Assembly (NCBI RefSeq): GCF_039544265.1 | Contig: NZ_BAABLI010000004.1 | Span: 186,001 to 250,000, forward strand | DNA length: 64,000 nucleotides | Origin: Corallincola platygyrae | GTDB taxonomy: Bacteria; Pseudomonadota; Gammaproteobacteria; Enterobacterales; Neiellaceae | Reading direction: 5' to 3' | In this document: piece by piece, positions 35,180 to 43,580 of the stretch | Layout: each line of letters opens with the position of its first letter | Numbering within the stretch: position 1 is the stretch's first letter | Notes under the pieces: generated by a model | The model's database searches: none | Seen by the model: the letters and a program-made list of their open reading frames with translations, nothing else | What the model was told of the DNA's origin: nothing | Position numbers and translations under genes: made by a program

Positions 35180-36448
35180 TCACCAGCTCAGAGAGTTGTT
35201 GGCATCAAGAGTGATGGGCGCGCCATTAACCAATATTTTGCTCATCGCTTCGGCTGACACAGCTATTGCTTCGGCCATCGAAGCCCCGACCGTCATAAAC
35301 GTACCGATCTGATCCATCTGGGTTCGCTTGCCTTTTAACGTGCTGCCATTAGCAACCTTTTGTTTGCTGAATATGGCTTCTGGGGGGAATACCATGGATT
35401 CCAAACACTCAAGATCCAGTGGGGGCATGATCTCGCGAACGTAGGCAAACTTGCTTTGTGAATATGGGCAGTCAAATTCCGTTTCTTCACCCAAAGTGGT
35501 CGCTAGGATTAGCTCTTCGGCCTTTGAACCCATCACCTCATTGATCGCCAGGATGGTGTCGGATCCCACAAAACGAATGTTCAGTTCGATTAACTCAACT
35601 TCTCCGTTGTCATCAACCATGACTTCGGTGTGAGTCGGACCGCAATTTATATTCAAGGCTTGGTGGATCTGTGTCACTTTGTCGATTATTTTGTCCATGA
35701 ACTGATGCTCATAGGGGAACCCCAGGCCCATCTCGATAGCACTGTTTTGTTCGTGTAGATGTCGAGAGGAGAGGCCCAAAGGCTGATAGACACCATTGAC
35801 CACAAAGCCCTCGATCGACATGAGCTCTCCTTTGGCGGCCTCTTCCAGATAGAAGCGGTTGTTCAACTCGAGATATTGTCGAAGTATCGAGAGGGTGATC
35901 TCCGGTTTGTCTTGCCAACCTTGGATCATCTGCTGAAGCTGGGCATGGGTGCGAATGCGGGCAACTTGCGCACTGCCAACACCATTCACCGGCTTGAAGA
36001 AGTATTCATCATCTGCTGGCCAATCCTGTATGCCCTCAGCTTGTTCTTGGCTAATGGTCTTGAGCGAAGTTAGACCTTTCTCTCTGAGATGATTGCGGAC
36101 CTTTTCTTTATCCAAAAGAAACATCACTTGTTCATGGCTAATACCATTGAGCTCGTAGATATCTCTGAATTTTGATTCGAAGGGTAGCGTGATTTCGGCG
36201 GCAGCATAGCTGCCCACGAAACGATACGTTTCACTTAATTCCGCGAGTTTATTCAGGATAGGCTCATCGTCTAACCAGCTTTCAATGACGATCTCTTGTT
36301 CCACAATGGAGGGATCTATCGCATAAGGACCGGCAGTACAAAGAGGGAAGGACCTCACCACAATGATCGTCAGACCACGGGCATGTGCCGCTTCGAGCAC
36401 TTTGTAGATGTGATTTAGAGGCTCAAATAATACGTATGCATCTTTCAT
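35180..36448 (-). CDS. ATP-grasp ligase 2 (PurK/carbamoyl-phosphate-synthase-like fold)
   Basis: 422 residues with the ATP-grasp layout: N-terminal alpha/beta domain, ATP-binding lysine in EYFFKPVNGVGSAQV (~150), hinge region (RFYLEEAAKGELMSIEGFV) and Mg-binding Glu/Asn in VELIELNIRFVGSDTI (~300). Enzymes of this shape activate a carboxylate as acylphosphate and join it to an amine. The sequence is related to the other ATP-grasp gene in the operon but clearly different, so each probably makes a separate bond. Ten bp separate it from the ferredoxin gene. The substrates cannot be read from sequence. Confidence 0.85.
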   Translation of the reverse strand: MKDAYVLFEPLNHIYKVLEAAHARGLTIIVVRSFPLCTAGPYAIDPSIVEQEIVIESWLDDEPILNKLAELSETYRFVGSYAAAEITLPFESKFRDIYELNGISHEQVMFLLDKEKVRNHLREKGLTSLKTISQEQAEGIQDWPADDEYFFKPVNGVGSAQVARIRTHAQLQQMIQGWQDKPEITLSILRQYLELNNRFYLEEAAKGELMSIEGFVVNGVYQPLGLSSRHLHEQNSAIEMGLGFPYEHQFMDKIIDKVTQIHQALNINCGPTHTEVMVDDNGEVELIELNIRFVGSDTILAINEVMGSKAEELILATTLGEETEFDCPYSQSKFAYVREIMPPLDLECLESMVFPPEAIFSKQKVANGSTLKGKRTQMDQIGTFMTVGASMAEAIAVSAEAMSKILVNGAPITLDANNSLSW

Positions 36449-36458
36449 AATAGTGTGC

Positions 36459-36746
36459 TTAAAAAATGGGTTTAAATTCGAAGTTACCCTGAACCGAGAG
36501 TTGGCATGCCAACCTGTAAGATTTCAAATCGCGATCCATGGATGTGAGGGTCATCTCTTCCACTTTGGTTACTTCACCGAGATGTTCATGGCCAGCGGTG
36601 ATCTCAATCAAACACAGACCACACATGCCCTTGCAGCAACCGAACTCTGGCAGCATATCGTCAAAGTCATTTCGGTAGTCCTGCAATTGGCTGCCTTTTT
36701 CTATTGTTAAGGTTGATGACTTACTGGCGTTTTTTGCTGAAATCAC
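36459..36746 (-). CDS. [2Fe-2S] ferredoxin, plant type
   Basis: 95 residues with cysteines at ~37, 42, 45 (C-x4-C-x2-C in CCKGMCGLC) and ~81 (YRLACQ), the plant-type [2Fe-2S] pattern. It is a one-electron carrier. Its start overlaps the stop of the upstream ATP-grasp gene by 4 bp, so it is firmly part of this operon. The obvious client is the diiron (haem-oxygenase-like) enzyme encoded three genes upstream, which needs electrons for repeated O2 activation. No dedicated ferredoxin reductase is seen nearby. Confidence 0.9.
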   Translation of the reverse strand: MISAKNASKSSTLTIEKGSQLQDYRNDFDDMLPEFGCCKGMCGLCLIEITAGHEHLGEVTKVEEMTLTSMDRDLKSYRLACQLSVQGNFEFKPIF

Positions 36747-38005
36747 AGTTGTACTTCTCTCGTTCTAAAAATTGCGGCCGCATTTATTTGCTCGACAGCT
36801 TTGACGTCTGCATAAAACTGCTGAGGATCGCTGTTTATGAGAATGGCCCAGCCGGGACAGTTGACGAAACTGCGTGTGGGCGTGACGTGGTCACCAACAT
36901 TCACGAAAGAGAGCAATCGCTTGCAAGAAGCTAGCGTTTCAATCTCGCAAAGCCCCTCGATTCGCTCGACTTCGCCTGCATCTTCGATAGTCAGAAACTT
37001 CATCATCGCATTGGCGTTGAACTGTTGCGGCGCTGCGGTCAGCTCCGCAAACGTGTCCGCCGATGTATAGCTGGCAACCACCAACTTGAGTGGATTTACG
37101 GTTGCGACCTCGGACACCAATTGGGGCGCATTGCCACCATTTAAGCGCGCACCCACTTCGACCAGCACTGGACCACTTTCAGTCAGGATTATCTCGCTGT
37201 GAGAGGGACCAAAATTGATCTTTAGCGCGTCAAGAACGAGATTGTTGTAGGCAACTAACTCGGCAAACTCGTCTTTATTTGGGTCAAAGAACTCAGACTC
37301 TAAGTAAGTGAAGCTCTTATTGTGTTTGGTTTTTTTGTAGCGGCATACATTGGTAGTGAAATGACGTCCGTCGCAGCTGACCGCATCAACTATGTACTCA
37401 TCACCTTCGACAAACTCTTGAATCAGCGCGGCGGTATTTGTCTCCGACAATACGTTGCTGACACCAACTATGTCCGCTAACGCAGCTGCTACATCTTCGT
37501 CGTCATAACAAAGGTGCACAGAGTCGGTACCGGCGGATGCAATGGGTTTAATGACGATGGGATAGCCAATCTCTTGCTGATCTCTCCAAGCGCTTACCTG
37601 TTCCGCCGTTGCCGCGTGCGTCTGCTTGATAGAGCGGATACCGAAATCGGCGATAGTTTGCTGCATAAGATACTTATCGCGTCGGGCAGAGCTCAGCTCG
37701 GGATCGTTACCGCTGAGCAGAAACTCTTGGGCTAGCAAGTCGGCCAGCTCCACGCCCAGCTCTGAACCTGGCAGGATCGCAACCGGTTTATACGCCTTCA
37801 GAGTCCCTAGAAGTTTCACGTACTCTTTCATTAGATGGGTAGCACTGAAATCTTCTGGGCGAAAAGAACCCTTAAATAGCTCCGGTATCTCGCGAGAGAG
37901 GACGGCGATGCAGCTATATCCACTGTCAGTGAAATAGGGCGCCAGTAGCGCGCCGCTAGAGAAGGGATCGACAATAACTACGTATTTGGTTTGAGAATTA
38001 TTCAT
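36743..38005 (-). CDS. ATP-grasp ligase 1 (BacD/L-amino-acid-ligase-like)
   Basis: 420 residues. ATP-grasp features: conserved lysine in GYPIVIKPIASAGTDSV (~150), the adenine hinge QEFVEGDEYIVDAV (~203) and the Mg-binding segment LVEVGARLNGG (~300). This matches the dipeptide-forming ligases (BacD, carnosine-synthase-like). It overlaps the DapF-like gene by 8 bp and the ferredoxin gene by 4 bp. Probably condenses an amino acid with the pathway's unusual acid or amine. Substrate unknown. Confidence 0.87.
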   Translation of the reverse strand: MNNSQTKYVVIVDPFSSGALLAPYFTDSGYSCIAVLSREIPELFKGSFRPEDFSATHLMKEYVKLLGTLKAYKPVAILPGSELGVELADLLAQEFLLSGNDPELSSARRDKYLMQQTIADFGIRSIKQTHAATAEQVSAWRDQQEIGYPIVIKPIASAGTDSVHLCYDDEDVAAALADIVGVSNVLSETNTAALIQEFVEGDEYIVDAVSCDGRHFTTNVCRYKKTKHNKSFTYLESEFFDPNKDEFAELVAYNNLVLDALKINFGPSHSEIILTESGPVLVEVGARLNGGNAPQLVSEVATVNPLKLVVASYTSADTFAELTAAPQQFNANAMMKFLTIEDAGEVERIEGLCEIETLASCKRLLSFVNVGDHVTPTRSFVNCPGWAILINSDPQQFYADVKAVEQINAAAIFRTREVQL

Positions 38006-38843
38006 TGATTGCTTCCAGCGCTAACTCGTCGGTATAGATAGTTCCACTCGCGATAAGCTTGACGTCACCTGACATCCAGATGTCATCTTCAACTAACCGC
38101 AAATCTAACTGTCCGCCTTCCATATTCACTTCGACTTGGTCTGAGCAGAACCCCAGATGGTGGGCAACGTAAAAGGCAGCACAGCTGCTCGAACCAGAAG
38201 AGAGAGTGTGGCCTGAACCTCTCTCCCAAATGCCAATGCCGATGGCCTTCTGATCCCATTGATGGAGAAACTGCACGTTTATCCGGTCTTTGAAGTAACT
38301 ATGGTTTTCGATCAGAGGACCGTAGTGCTGCAGATCGTCTAGCGAGGCGTTCAAAACAACGCAGTGGGGGTTACCAATATCAATGGCAACAAACTCAAAT
38401 TGCTTACCATCGATATTGAATGATTGTGGTTTTAGAGACTTTGAAATCGGTGCAGGTTGCCAACCGGAATCGATATCAAATACCGATCTCATTGAGCCCA
38501 TATTGATAGTGACCTTCTGACCATCCCAGTAAACAGCGTGAACACCCGCTTTACAGCAGATCGTAAAGTGATCACCCTCCACGGCTGCTGTCTTAATCAG
38601 GTGGTAGGCAAAGATACGCAGTCCATTGCCGCTCTTCTCGGCTTCACTGCCATCCGAATTGTATATGGAGACAGTCCGAAGGCCGGTAAATGAGAGCAAA
38701 ATACCATCTGCACCGACACCGTAGGTGCGGTGGCAGATGGCTCTTATCGTTTCTTCGGATAAGGAACACGTATGTTGGCTGTCGATTAGAATGTAATCGT
38801 TACCTAGGGCCTGATACTTTCTAAAAGGCAACTGCTGCATCAT
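37998..38843 (-). CDS. DapF-fold protein with both catalytic cysteines replaced by serine
   Basis: 281 residues aligned along the length of diaminopimelate epimerase: KYQALGNDYILID at the start, GVGADGIL, NSDGSEAEKSGNG and ERGSGHTLSSGSSSC. In true DapF the two cysteines act as base and acid (Cys in xCGNG and in ACGxG). Here they are Ser71 and Ser216, and the usual ACG is SSG, so classical two-cysteine racemisation is unlikely. The fold also serves isomerases (PhzF type) and amino acid racemases with altered residues (CntK type). It lies in a tight operon with an HDO enzyme and two ATP-grasp ligases. A new isomerase, dehydratase or binding role is inferred. It should not be annotated as the housekeeping lysine-pathway enzyme. 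Confidence 0.8.
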   Translation of the reverse strand: MMQQLPFRKYQALGNDYILIDSQHTCSLSEETIRAICHRTYGVGADGILLSFTGLRTVSIYNSDGSEAEKSGNGLRIFAYHLIKTAAVEGDHFTICCKAGVHAVYWDGQKVTINMGSMRSVFDIDSGWQPAPISKSLKPQSFNIDGKQFEFVAIDIGNPHCVVLNASLDDLQHYGPLIENHSYFKDRINVQFLHQWDQKAIGIGIWERGSGHTLSSGSSSCAAFYVAHHLGFCSDQVEVNMEGGQLDLRLVEDDIWMSGDVKLIASGTIYTDELALEAINE

Positions 38844-38849
38844 GGACTG

Positions 38850-39842
38850 CTACTTCCTTAGATGTGCGTACATCGCGTCACACACTTCCGTGGCAGCATC
38901 CAGGCGCAACATGATGCCGAGCACGATATCCTGGCACAGCGCTTGGTCTTTCTGAATCAGCGGCAGTACCACGTGCTTCATCCACCCCTTGGCATGCTCT
39001 TCATCTACATGCACATGCTCAATCAAGTACTTGATCTGGTCTTTGCTGGCACCGTTTCGCAGCCAACCAGCGATTTGCATCTCTAGGCGACCAGGAACCA
39101 TGCATTCGGTCGCCAGCATCATGCCAATCAGAATGTTCTGCGTTCGGCGAGAATGGACACACATCAGGTAGTAGTTGGCCAGGACCAACTGACTCACATC
39201 GAAGTACTCAATGTCTTCAAGGTGAAGAGAAAGCGGAATATCAAAGGCATTCATCATGTCCACGCGCATATTACGGTGGAAGTTTTCCTTAGCGCCGTGC
39301 CCCATTTCGTCCCAGAAGTTTTCCAACATCTCTTCGCGCTCGCCGGCATAATGGCCCGCCTGCATCGAACTGATGATGTCGCTAAAGTACATATCAAAGG
39401 GGCTTTCCTGGGCGATGTACTCTCTGAGCTGCGCGAGCGTGGAGTCCTTCTGCAGGAATATAAACAATGGATGTCCTACATTGGATTCATCCTTCTGAAC
39501 AATGTCGATACACCACTCTTCAAAGTTTTCGGCTGAAGGCAGCGATGACAGCAAGCCAGCATGCTTTTTGCTCGCGTCTTGGCAGATCTTTAACTGATAA
39601 CGATGGATCAGCTCTTTCAAGATCGGATGATCATCGTTACAGCTTTCGGCAGTAAACGGATCTCTGTAAATGGCAGATAGCGCTAAAAAGACTGCTCTGT
39701 TGACCTCTACTCTGTTGTCTTCGTAGTTGTTTACTTTGTCGATAACAAGGCTCACAACCTCATTCCGCTTTTCTAAATCACTTAGGTAAAGCGATGGGTC
39801 CGTAGAAAACAGGATTTCCTTGGTTAATTCAAACAATTGCAC
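38850..39842 (-). CDS. Iron-containing redox enzyme, haem-oxygenase-like diiron oxidase (HDO)
   Basis: 330 residues, nearly all helical. Metal-binding residues of the HDO family are recognisable: ENFWDEMGHG (~170), ATECM (~250) and HVHVDEEHAKGW (~275), the E...H, E and D-E-x-H positions. Known relatives (UndA, BesC, SznF, PolF) use a labile diiron site and O2 to desaturate, cleave C-C bonds, or N-oxygenate amino acid-derived substrates. It overlaps the HMGL-like gene by 14 bp. The ferredoxin in the same operon is a natural electron source. The reaction here is unknown; the first 130 residues are an extra domain of unknown role. Confidence 0.82.
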   Translation of the reverse strand: MQLFELTKEILFSTDPSLYLSDLEKRNEVVSLVIDKVNNYEDNRVEVNRAVFLALSAIYRDPFTAESCNDDHPILKELIHRYQLKICQDASKKHAGLLSSLPSAENFEEWCIDIVQKDESNVGHPLFIFLQKDSTLAQLREYIAQESPFDMYFSDIISSMQAGHYAGEREEMLENFWDEMGHGAKENFHRNMRVDMMNAFDIPLSLHLEDIEYFDVSQLVLANYYLMCVHSRRTQNILIGMMLATECMVPGRLEMQIAGWLRNGASKDQIKYLIEHVHVDEEHAKGWMKHVVLPLIQKDQALCQDIVLGIMLRLDAATEVCDAMYAHLRK

Positions 39843-41214
39843 TTTTCAAATTTCCTTTTTTGGTACTTTTGAACTCAGATATAATGTCGACAACTTCACG
39901 TTCCGTTAGCGCTGTCCGGGTTACTGTCTCGTTAATCTGTTCGATTAAACTTTCTAGCTTGGACTTTGTTTCATTACTCAATGCTTGCCACTTATCTAGC
40001 ACTTGCGTGTAGATGGCGTAGAGTTCTTCGTCGTCCAGGCTGCCCTCCTCATCCAGCTCATACATTTTTGTAATGCGCCGGATACCATCGATACCGCTAC
40101 GAATACCGAACATCTTTTTCAAATCTGCACCGACATCAGATGGATTGATCACATCAAAGATGGTTGGGCATTTTTTTATCAATTCAGTGCGGATGCCACT
40201 GGTGACCGAATGTGTAATGACCCCTGTAATGGGTTGAGTAGGGTTCTCAATTAAGCAGTATAGGCGCTCGACTTGGCGACTTAGCCCATACAGTTTTTGG
40301 TACTGAAATCCAGGGATGGTGTAGTCGTAGAGATCCTTTAGGGAAGTTACGACCTCCGCCAATGGAGGATGACCCGCTCGATTCGCGAAGCCGCCGATAG
40401 ATACGTCGACACCCTTCAAGCCCATTGTCAGTCCGACCATAGCATTGGCAGTCGCCATGCCGAAGTCATTGTGAAAGTGGCCAAAAAACTGGATATCGGT
40501 ATGTTGCTCAATCACTTGTTGCACGTGCCCCGTCAACTGGTGTGGCATGCACGTGCCAGCGGTATCGACCATACGCATCTGACTTATGTCATTGCGCTTT
40601 CCAATCTCGATAATTGCGCTACAGAACGCCACATCGGCTCGGAAGTAGTCCAGCATGCCAAGCACTAAACCGCCGATATTCTTAAAGCTGAAGTCGGCTA
40701 GGAAATCGTTCAGCCATGTTCGATTGAAATCTCGACGATCAGCCGCGCTGAGCTGTTGCCAGTGAGCTGCATCTATCGAATCACAGTTGTAGTTGTTAGC
40801 GATGGTTGGGAACAGATGCTCGATCTGTTGATCGGAGACACTGTGGATAAGCATCAGCCAAACATTTTTCAGAGAAAGCCCTATAGCCTCAAGCTCGGAT
40901 TTTGCACGTTCAGCAGTCCGACCAACATGGGAGATAACAATGAACCGAACGGATTTATCTATTTCTCCTTTTTGTTGACACAGGACCAACTCCTTCAACA
41001 AACTCAGGTTGGCAGGTACTTCTGGTAGCATACCAACAACGATCGTTTTAACGCCGATATCAGACAGTGACTTAGCAACTTCAACTTTTTCTTCAAACGA
41101 AGGAGAGATGGTTGCGCGCTCAGCTCCCTCTCTCAACGTTTCGTCCCATAAGTCCAGATTTGATCGAAAATTAAAACTCGGGCAACCGATCGCCATGACA
41201 TCGTCCTTGGCCAT
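39829..41214 (-). CDS. HMGL-like / homocitrate-isopropylmalate synthase family enzyme
   Basis: 461 residues with a TIM-barrel lyase/synthase signature: DETLREG (~24-30) with the metal-binding Asp, HFHNDFGMA with two His metal ligands (~245) and GFANRAGHPPLAEV (~275). Relatives condense acetyl-CoA with 2-oxo acids (homocitrate, isopropylmalate, citramalate) or split such bonds. The gene has a strong AGGAG and begins 31 bp after the methyltransferase gene. It probably builds the carbon skeleton of the product. No leuC/leuD-type isomerase is present, so the chain may not be extended as in leucine synthesis. Substrate unknown. Confidence 0.85.
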   Translation of the reverse strand: MAKDDVMAIGCPSFNFRSNLDLWDETLREGAERATISPSFEEKVEVAKSLSDIGVKTIVVGMLPEVPANLSLLKELVLCQQKGEIDKSVRFIVISHVGRTAERAKSELEAIGLSLKNVWLMLIHSVSDQQIEHLFPTIANNYNCDSIDAAHWQQLSAADRRDFNRTWLNDFLADFSFKNIGGLVLGMLDYFRADVAFCSAIIEIGKRNDISQMRMVDTAGTCMPHQLTGHVQQVIEQHTDIQFFGHFHNDFGMATANAMVGLTMGLKGVDVSIGGFANRAGHPPLAEVVTSLKDLYDYTIPGFQYQKLYGLSRQVERLYCLIENPTQPITGVITHSVTSGIRTELIKKCPTIFDVINPSDVGADLKKMFGIRSGIDGIRRITKMYELDEEGSLDDEELYAIYTQVLDKWQALSNETKSKLESLIEQINETVTRTALTEREVVDIISEFKSTKKGNLKSAIV

Positions 41215-41245
41215 TTCTTACTCCTTTAAGTTTTTAAAATATTAT

Positions 41246-41986
41246 TTAGATTTTTCTGGCGATAAACCTGAGTCGTACGTAATCGAGTATCCAGCCATCT
41301 TGCTTGTCATAAAGAGCTGAATATGCCTTTTCAGAAACTCGATTAAAGAACTCTTCTCGTGAGGATTTATTTAGCTGTAAATGGCTATCGGAGAGGAAAG
41401 TATCAAGCCAATCAGCCAAGGAGCAACTGGTGACAGTGGGCCTAGGTATCAACTGAATGTCGATTACTTCAAACCCCGTCTTGATAAGAATGTCTTTAAA
41501 TTCTTCTGCAGATCTAAATGTCCATGGATTACTAAAAGTACCAAGCTGATCATCTTCAGAAATGCTGGCTTCTATACCTTTGATGATAGTGTCGACATTA
41601 CCGTATCCGCCGCACTCGGCAATAAAGTGTCCGCCCGGCTTTAAACTTCGATAAACATTCTGGCAGACCTGATCATGCTCGCTGAACCAATGCAGGACTG
41701 CATTGGAAAGCACAATGTCGAATTCATCACAAAAAGAAAGGTCTCGGGCATCTATACAGTGGGCTGGAATTCCACGCTCACGCGCAGCCTCCACCATGCC
41801 CTCATTGATATCCACTGCCGTGACATTGAAGCCCTTATCGATAAGTCGACTGGTCAACTCACCATCGCCGCAACCGAGATCCAATAAATCTTGTCCAGTA
41901 GTTAACTCAAGGAGGTCAAGAAGACCGTGAGTGAGGTTAGGAACAAATCTTGCGGATTTTAAGTATTTTCTACAATCAACAGACAC
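41246..41986 (-). CDS. SAM-dependent methyltransferase, class I
   Basis: 246 residues with the Rossmann-fold motifs: LDLGCGDGELT (~36-46, SAM-binding glycine loop), AVDINEGM (~56), IVLSNAVLHWF (~95, motif IV) and SLKPGGHFIAE (~118). It resembles trans-aconitate/small-acid O-methyltransferases (Tam family), so a carboxylate O-methylation is plausible. It starts with GTG and is the first gene of the nine-gene minus-strand operon. A perfect FNR box lies 78 bp upstream. Confidence 0.85.
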   Translation of the reverse strand: MSVDCRKYLKSARFVPNLTHGLLDLLELTTGQDLLDLGCGDGELTSRLIDKGFNVTAVDINEGMVEAARERGIPAHCIDARDLSFCDEFDIVLSNAVLHWFSEHDQVCQNVYRSLKPGGHFIAECGGYGNVDTIIKGIEASISEDDQLGTFSNPWTFRSAEEFKDILIKTGFEVIDIQLIPRPTVTSCSLADWLDTFLSDSHLQLNKSSREEFFNRVSEKAYSALYDKQDGWILDYVRLRFIARKI

Positions 41987-42364
41987 GACTGATTAATTCC
42001 ATTCTAACGGCGGCAATTGCGCGTTACATCCTGTAAAGAGAGGGTTCCAAATTAACACTGAAATTGATTTAGATCAATATGGTGCTCCGAGCGATTTTAA
42101 GAAATTGTTGGCGACCCAGACCCTTTAGCGTATCTGACTGGCAGCAACTCGCTTGAAACTGCCAGTCAAATTTAGTCACCTTCAGTTGTCGAATAGTGTC
42201 AGTTGAAATTGTTTCTAATCTAATCCAAATTAGGTGGCTGAAGCTGTACTCGGTTATCCAGGCTCGAATTGCTTTCAGAAAATGAACTCAGACTTTGTCC
42301 ATTTGGTGAGAACGGCCGAGTAACGCATCTTGTTACTCACTGATGTTATGCTGAGTAAAACAGG
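41987..42364. other. Regulatory region upstream of the biosynthetic operon
   Basis: No gene in these 378 bp. It contains an FNR/Anr box (42064-42077) and a -10-like TTTACA about 30 bp further toward the operon. The distal part, nearer 42364, borders the antitoxin-like gene on the same strand and shows nothing else I can support. Confidence 0.5.
42064..42077 (-). promoter_or_regulatory. FNR/Anr-type operator
   Basis: TTGATTTAGATCAA matches the TTGAT-N4-ATCAA consensus exactly. Its centre lies ~84 bp before the methyltransferase start; a TTTACA -10-like hexamer near 42032-42037 is at the distance expected for activation from about -41. Confidence 0.65.
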
Positions 42365-42805
42365 TCATGACATATCGCCGTGCCGAAACCGATTCAATAC
42401 TTCTCGCAAGGTTTTTCGGCCAGCGAGTGTTGTTATCAAATCTTGGGGCGTATGACCGTTCAATGCTGGCAACTTTGAATTCAACCACTCAGTTAATAGC
42501 GGCTGGTCCTCCATGAAGATTTCATTCATTTCTGACCATAGTGCTGTCAAATCACTGATATGCCCACTGTAGATCCGCGATAGAAACTTTCGCTGGCAAA
42601 GTGCGCCCAGGCTTGCAACCTTCAGGTCGAGGGCTCGTGCCACTATCTGGTGGGGTATAACGCTGATAACATATTTAAGCGTGCTGCCCGTAAGCTGTTG
42701 TTCCATCAGAATGGCTTCCTCAAGCGCTGACACTATGCGCTTTTCAGTTGCAGGCTGGAGCCTGGATATCACAATTTGATCTAGCGTCTGTGACTCGTTG
42801 TCCAT
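42365..42805 (-). CDS. MbcA/ParS/Xre antitoxin-like protein, orphan
   Basis: 146 residues from the ATG at 42805; an upstream ATG adds 26 basic residues with no ribosome site support. The C-terminal ~60 residues match the toxin-binding domain of MbcA/ParS/Xre antitoxins (WLNSKLPALNGHTPQDLITTLAGR, then LREVLNRFRHGD). The N-terminal part is helical. In complete modules a RES- or similar toxin lies next door; none is visible, so it may be an orphan or regulate elsewhere. Same strand as the resolvase 200 bp away. Confidence 0.65.
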   Translation of the reverse strand: MDNESQTLDQIVISRLQPATEKRIVSALEEAILMEQQLTGSTLKYVISVIPHQIVARALDLKVASLGALCQRKFLSRIYSGHISDLTALWSEMNEIFMEDQPLLTEWLNSKLPALNGHTPQDLITTLAGRKTLREVLNRFRHGDMS

Positions 42806-43023
42806 ATTCGTCTTTCTTTTAACTGTTTTATCTTTGGCTGACTTGATAGCGTTAAGCAATATGCAGATTAAATGGCGCACCAACTACCAGAAAACCTGCC
42901 AGCAGAGTGCACAAACCAATATCGTCCACAGGCTGAGAAAAAACAGTCCACCAGCAGGCAGAACAGGATTTGCCCGTGACGCATTTCTATTTCGATCTTC
43001 AGCCATGGTAATGAACCACCTTA

Positions 43024-43572
43024 CTAATTGACTCGTTCCATTTTAATTTTAGCAACCGATGTGGGGGAGATGTTCAGTAAGGATGCTGTTTTACGGATGC
43101 TGAATCCGTCATCCAGTTTTTGCCAGACTTCATTGCGATCGATTGTTTTTGGTTTACCCCTGTAATGCCCCTTGGCTTTTGCTTTTATGATGCCTTCGCG
43201 CTGGCGCTCGAGCAGTATCGAACGCTCAAATTCGTAAACGGCGCCGAGCAGAGCCAAAAGTAGTCTGTTTATGGGGCTCTCCTTATCATTGCAGAAAACT
43301 AGGTTTTCTTTCATAAACTCGACCTCAACATTCTTAGCATGAAACAATCGGATGACTTTGAGCAGATCTTCTATGTTTCTGGCAAGGCGACTGATGTCAT
43401 GGACGATGACTCGATCACCTTCTCGGCAGAAGTCCATTAATTGATCAAGGCCGGGTCTGTTAGTTGTTGAGCCGCTGCAGTGATCTTCGAATGTTTTATC
43501 AATCGATATGCCGTCTAGTTGGCGAGCGCTATTTTGGTCAACCGTTGATACCCTGATGTATCCAATTCTCAT
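43024..43572 (-). CDS. Serine recombinase, resolvase/invertase family
   Basis: About 182 residues: N-terminal YIRVSTVDQN with the catalytic serine (Ser ~9), IDKTFEDHCSG, RPGLDQLMDFCREGDRVIVHDISRLAR (nucleophile-supporting Arg/Asp cluster), the long E-helix (EFERSILLERQREG) and a C-terminal helix-turn-helix (GFSIRKTASLLNISPTSVAKI). The ATG at 43572 begins MRIGYIR. It could resolve cointegrates or invert a segment. Several TGTTACAGT-type words just upstream, some inverted, look like its binding sites. Confidence 0.85.
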   Translation of the reverse strand: MRIGYIRVSTVDQNSARQLDGISIDKTFEDHCSGSTTNRPGLDQLMDFCREGDRVIVHDISRLARNIEDLLKVIRLFHAKNVEVEFMKENLVFCNDKESPINRLLLALLGAVYEFERSILLERQREGIIKAKAKGHYRGKPKTIDRNEVWQKLDDGFSIRKTASLLNISPTSVAKIKMERVN

Positions 43573-43580
43573 ACGAAGCC

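Noticed and set aside
37998..38843. Housekeeping diaminopimelate epimerase dapF
   Set aside because: Both catalytic cysteines are serine and the gene is embedded in a biosynthetic operon, not in the dap/xer context.
42798..43031. Small plus-strand frame between antitoxin-like and resolvase genes
   Set aside because: No ribosome site and overlaps the start of the antitoxin-like gene; composition not protein-like.
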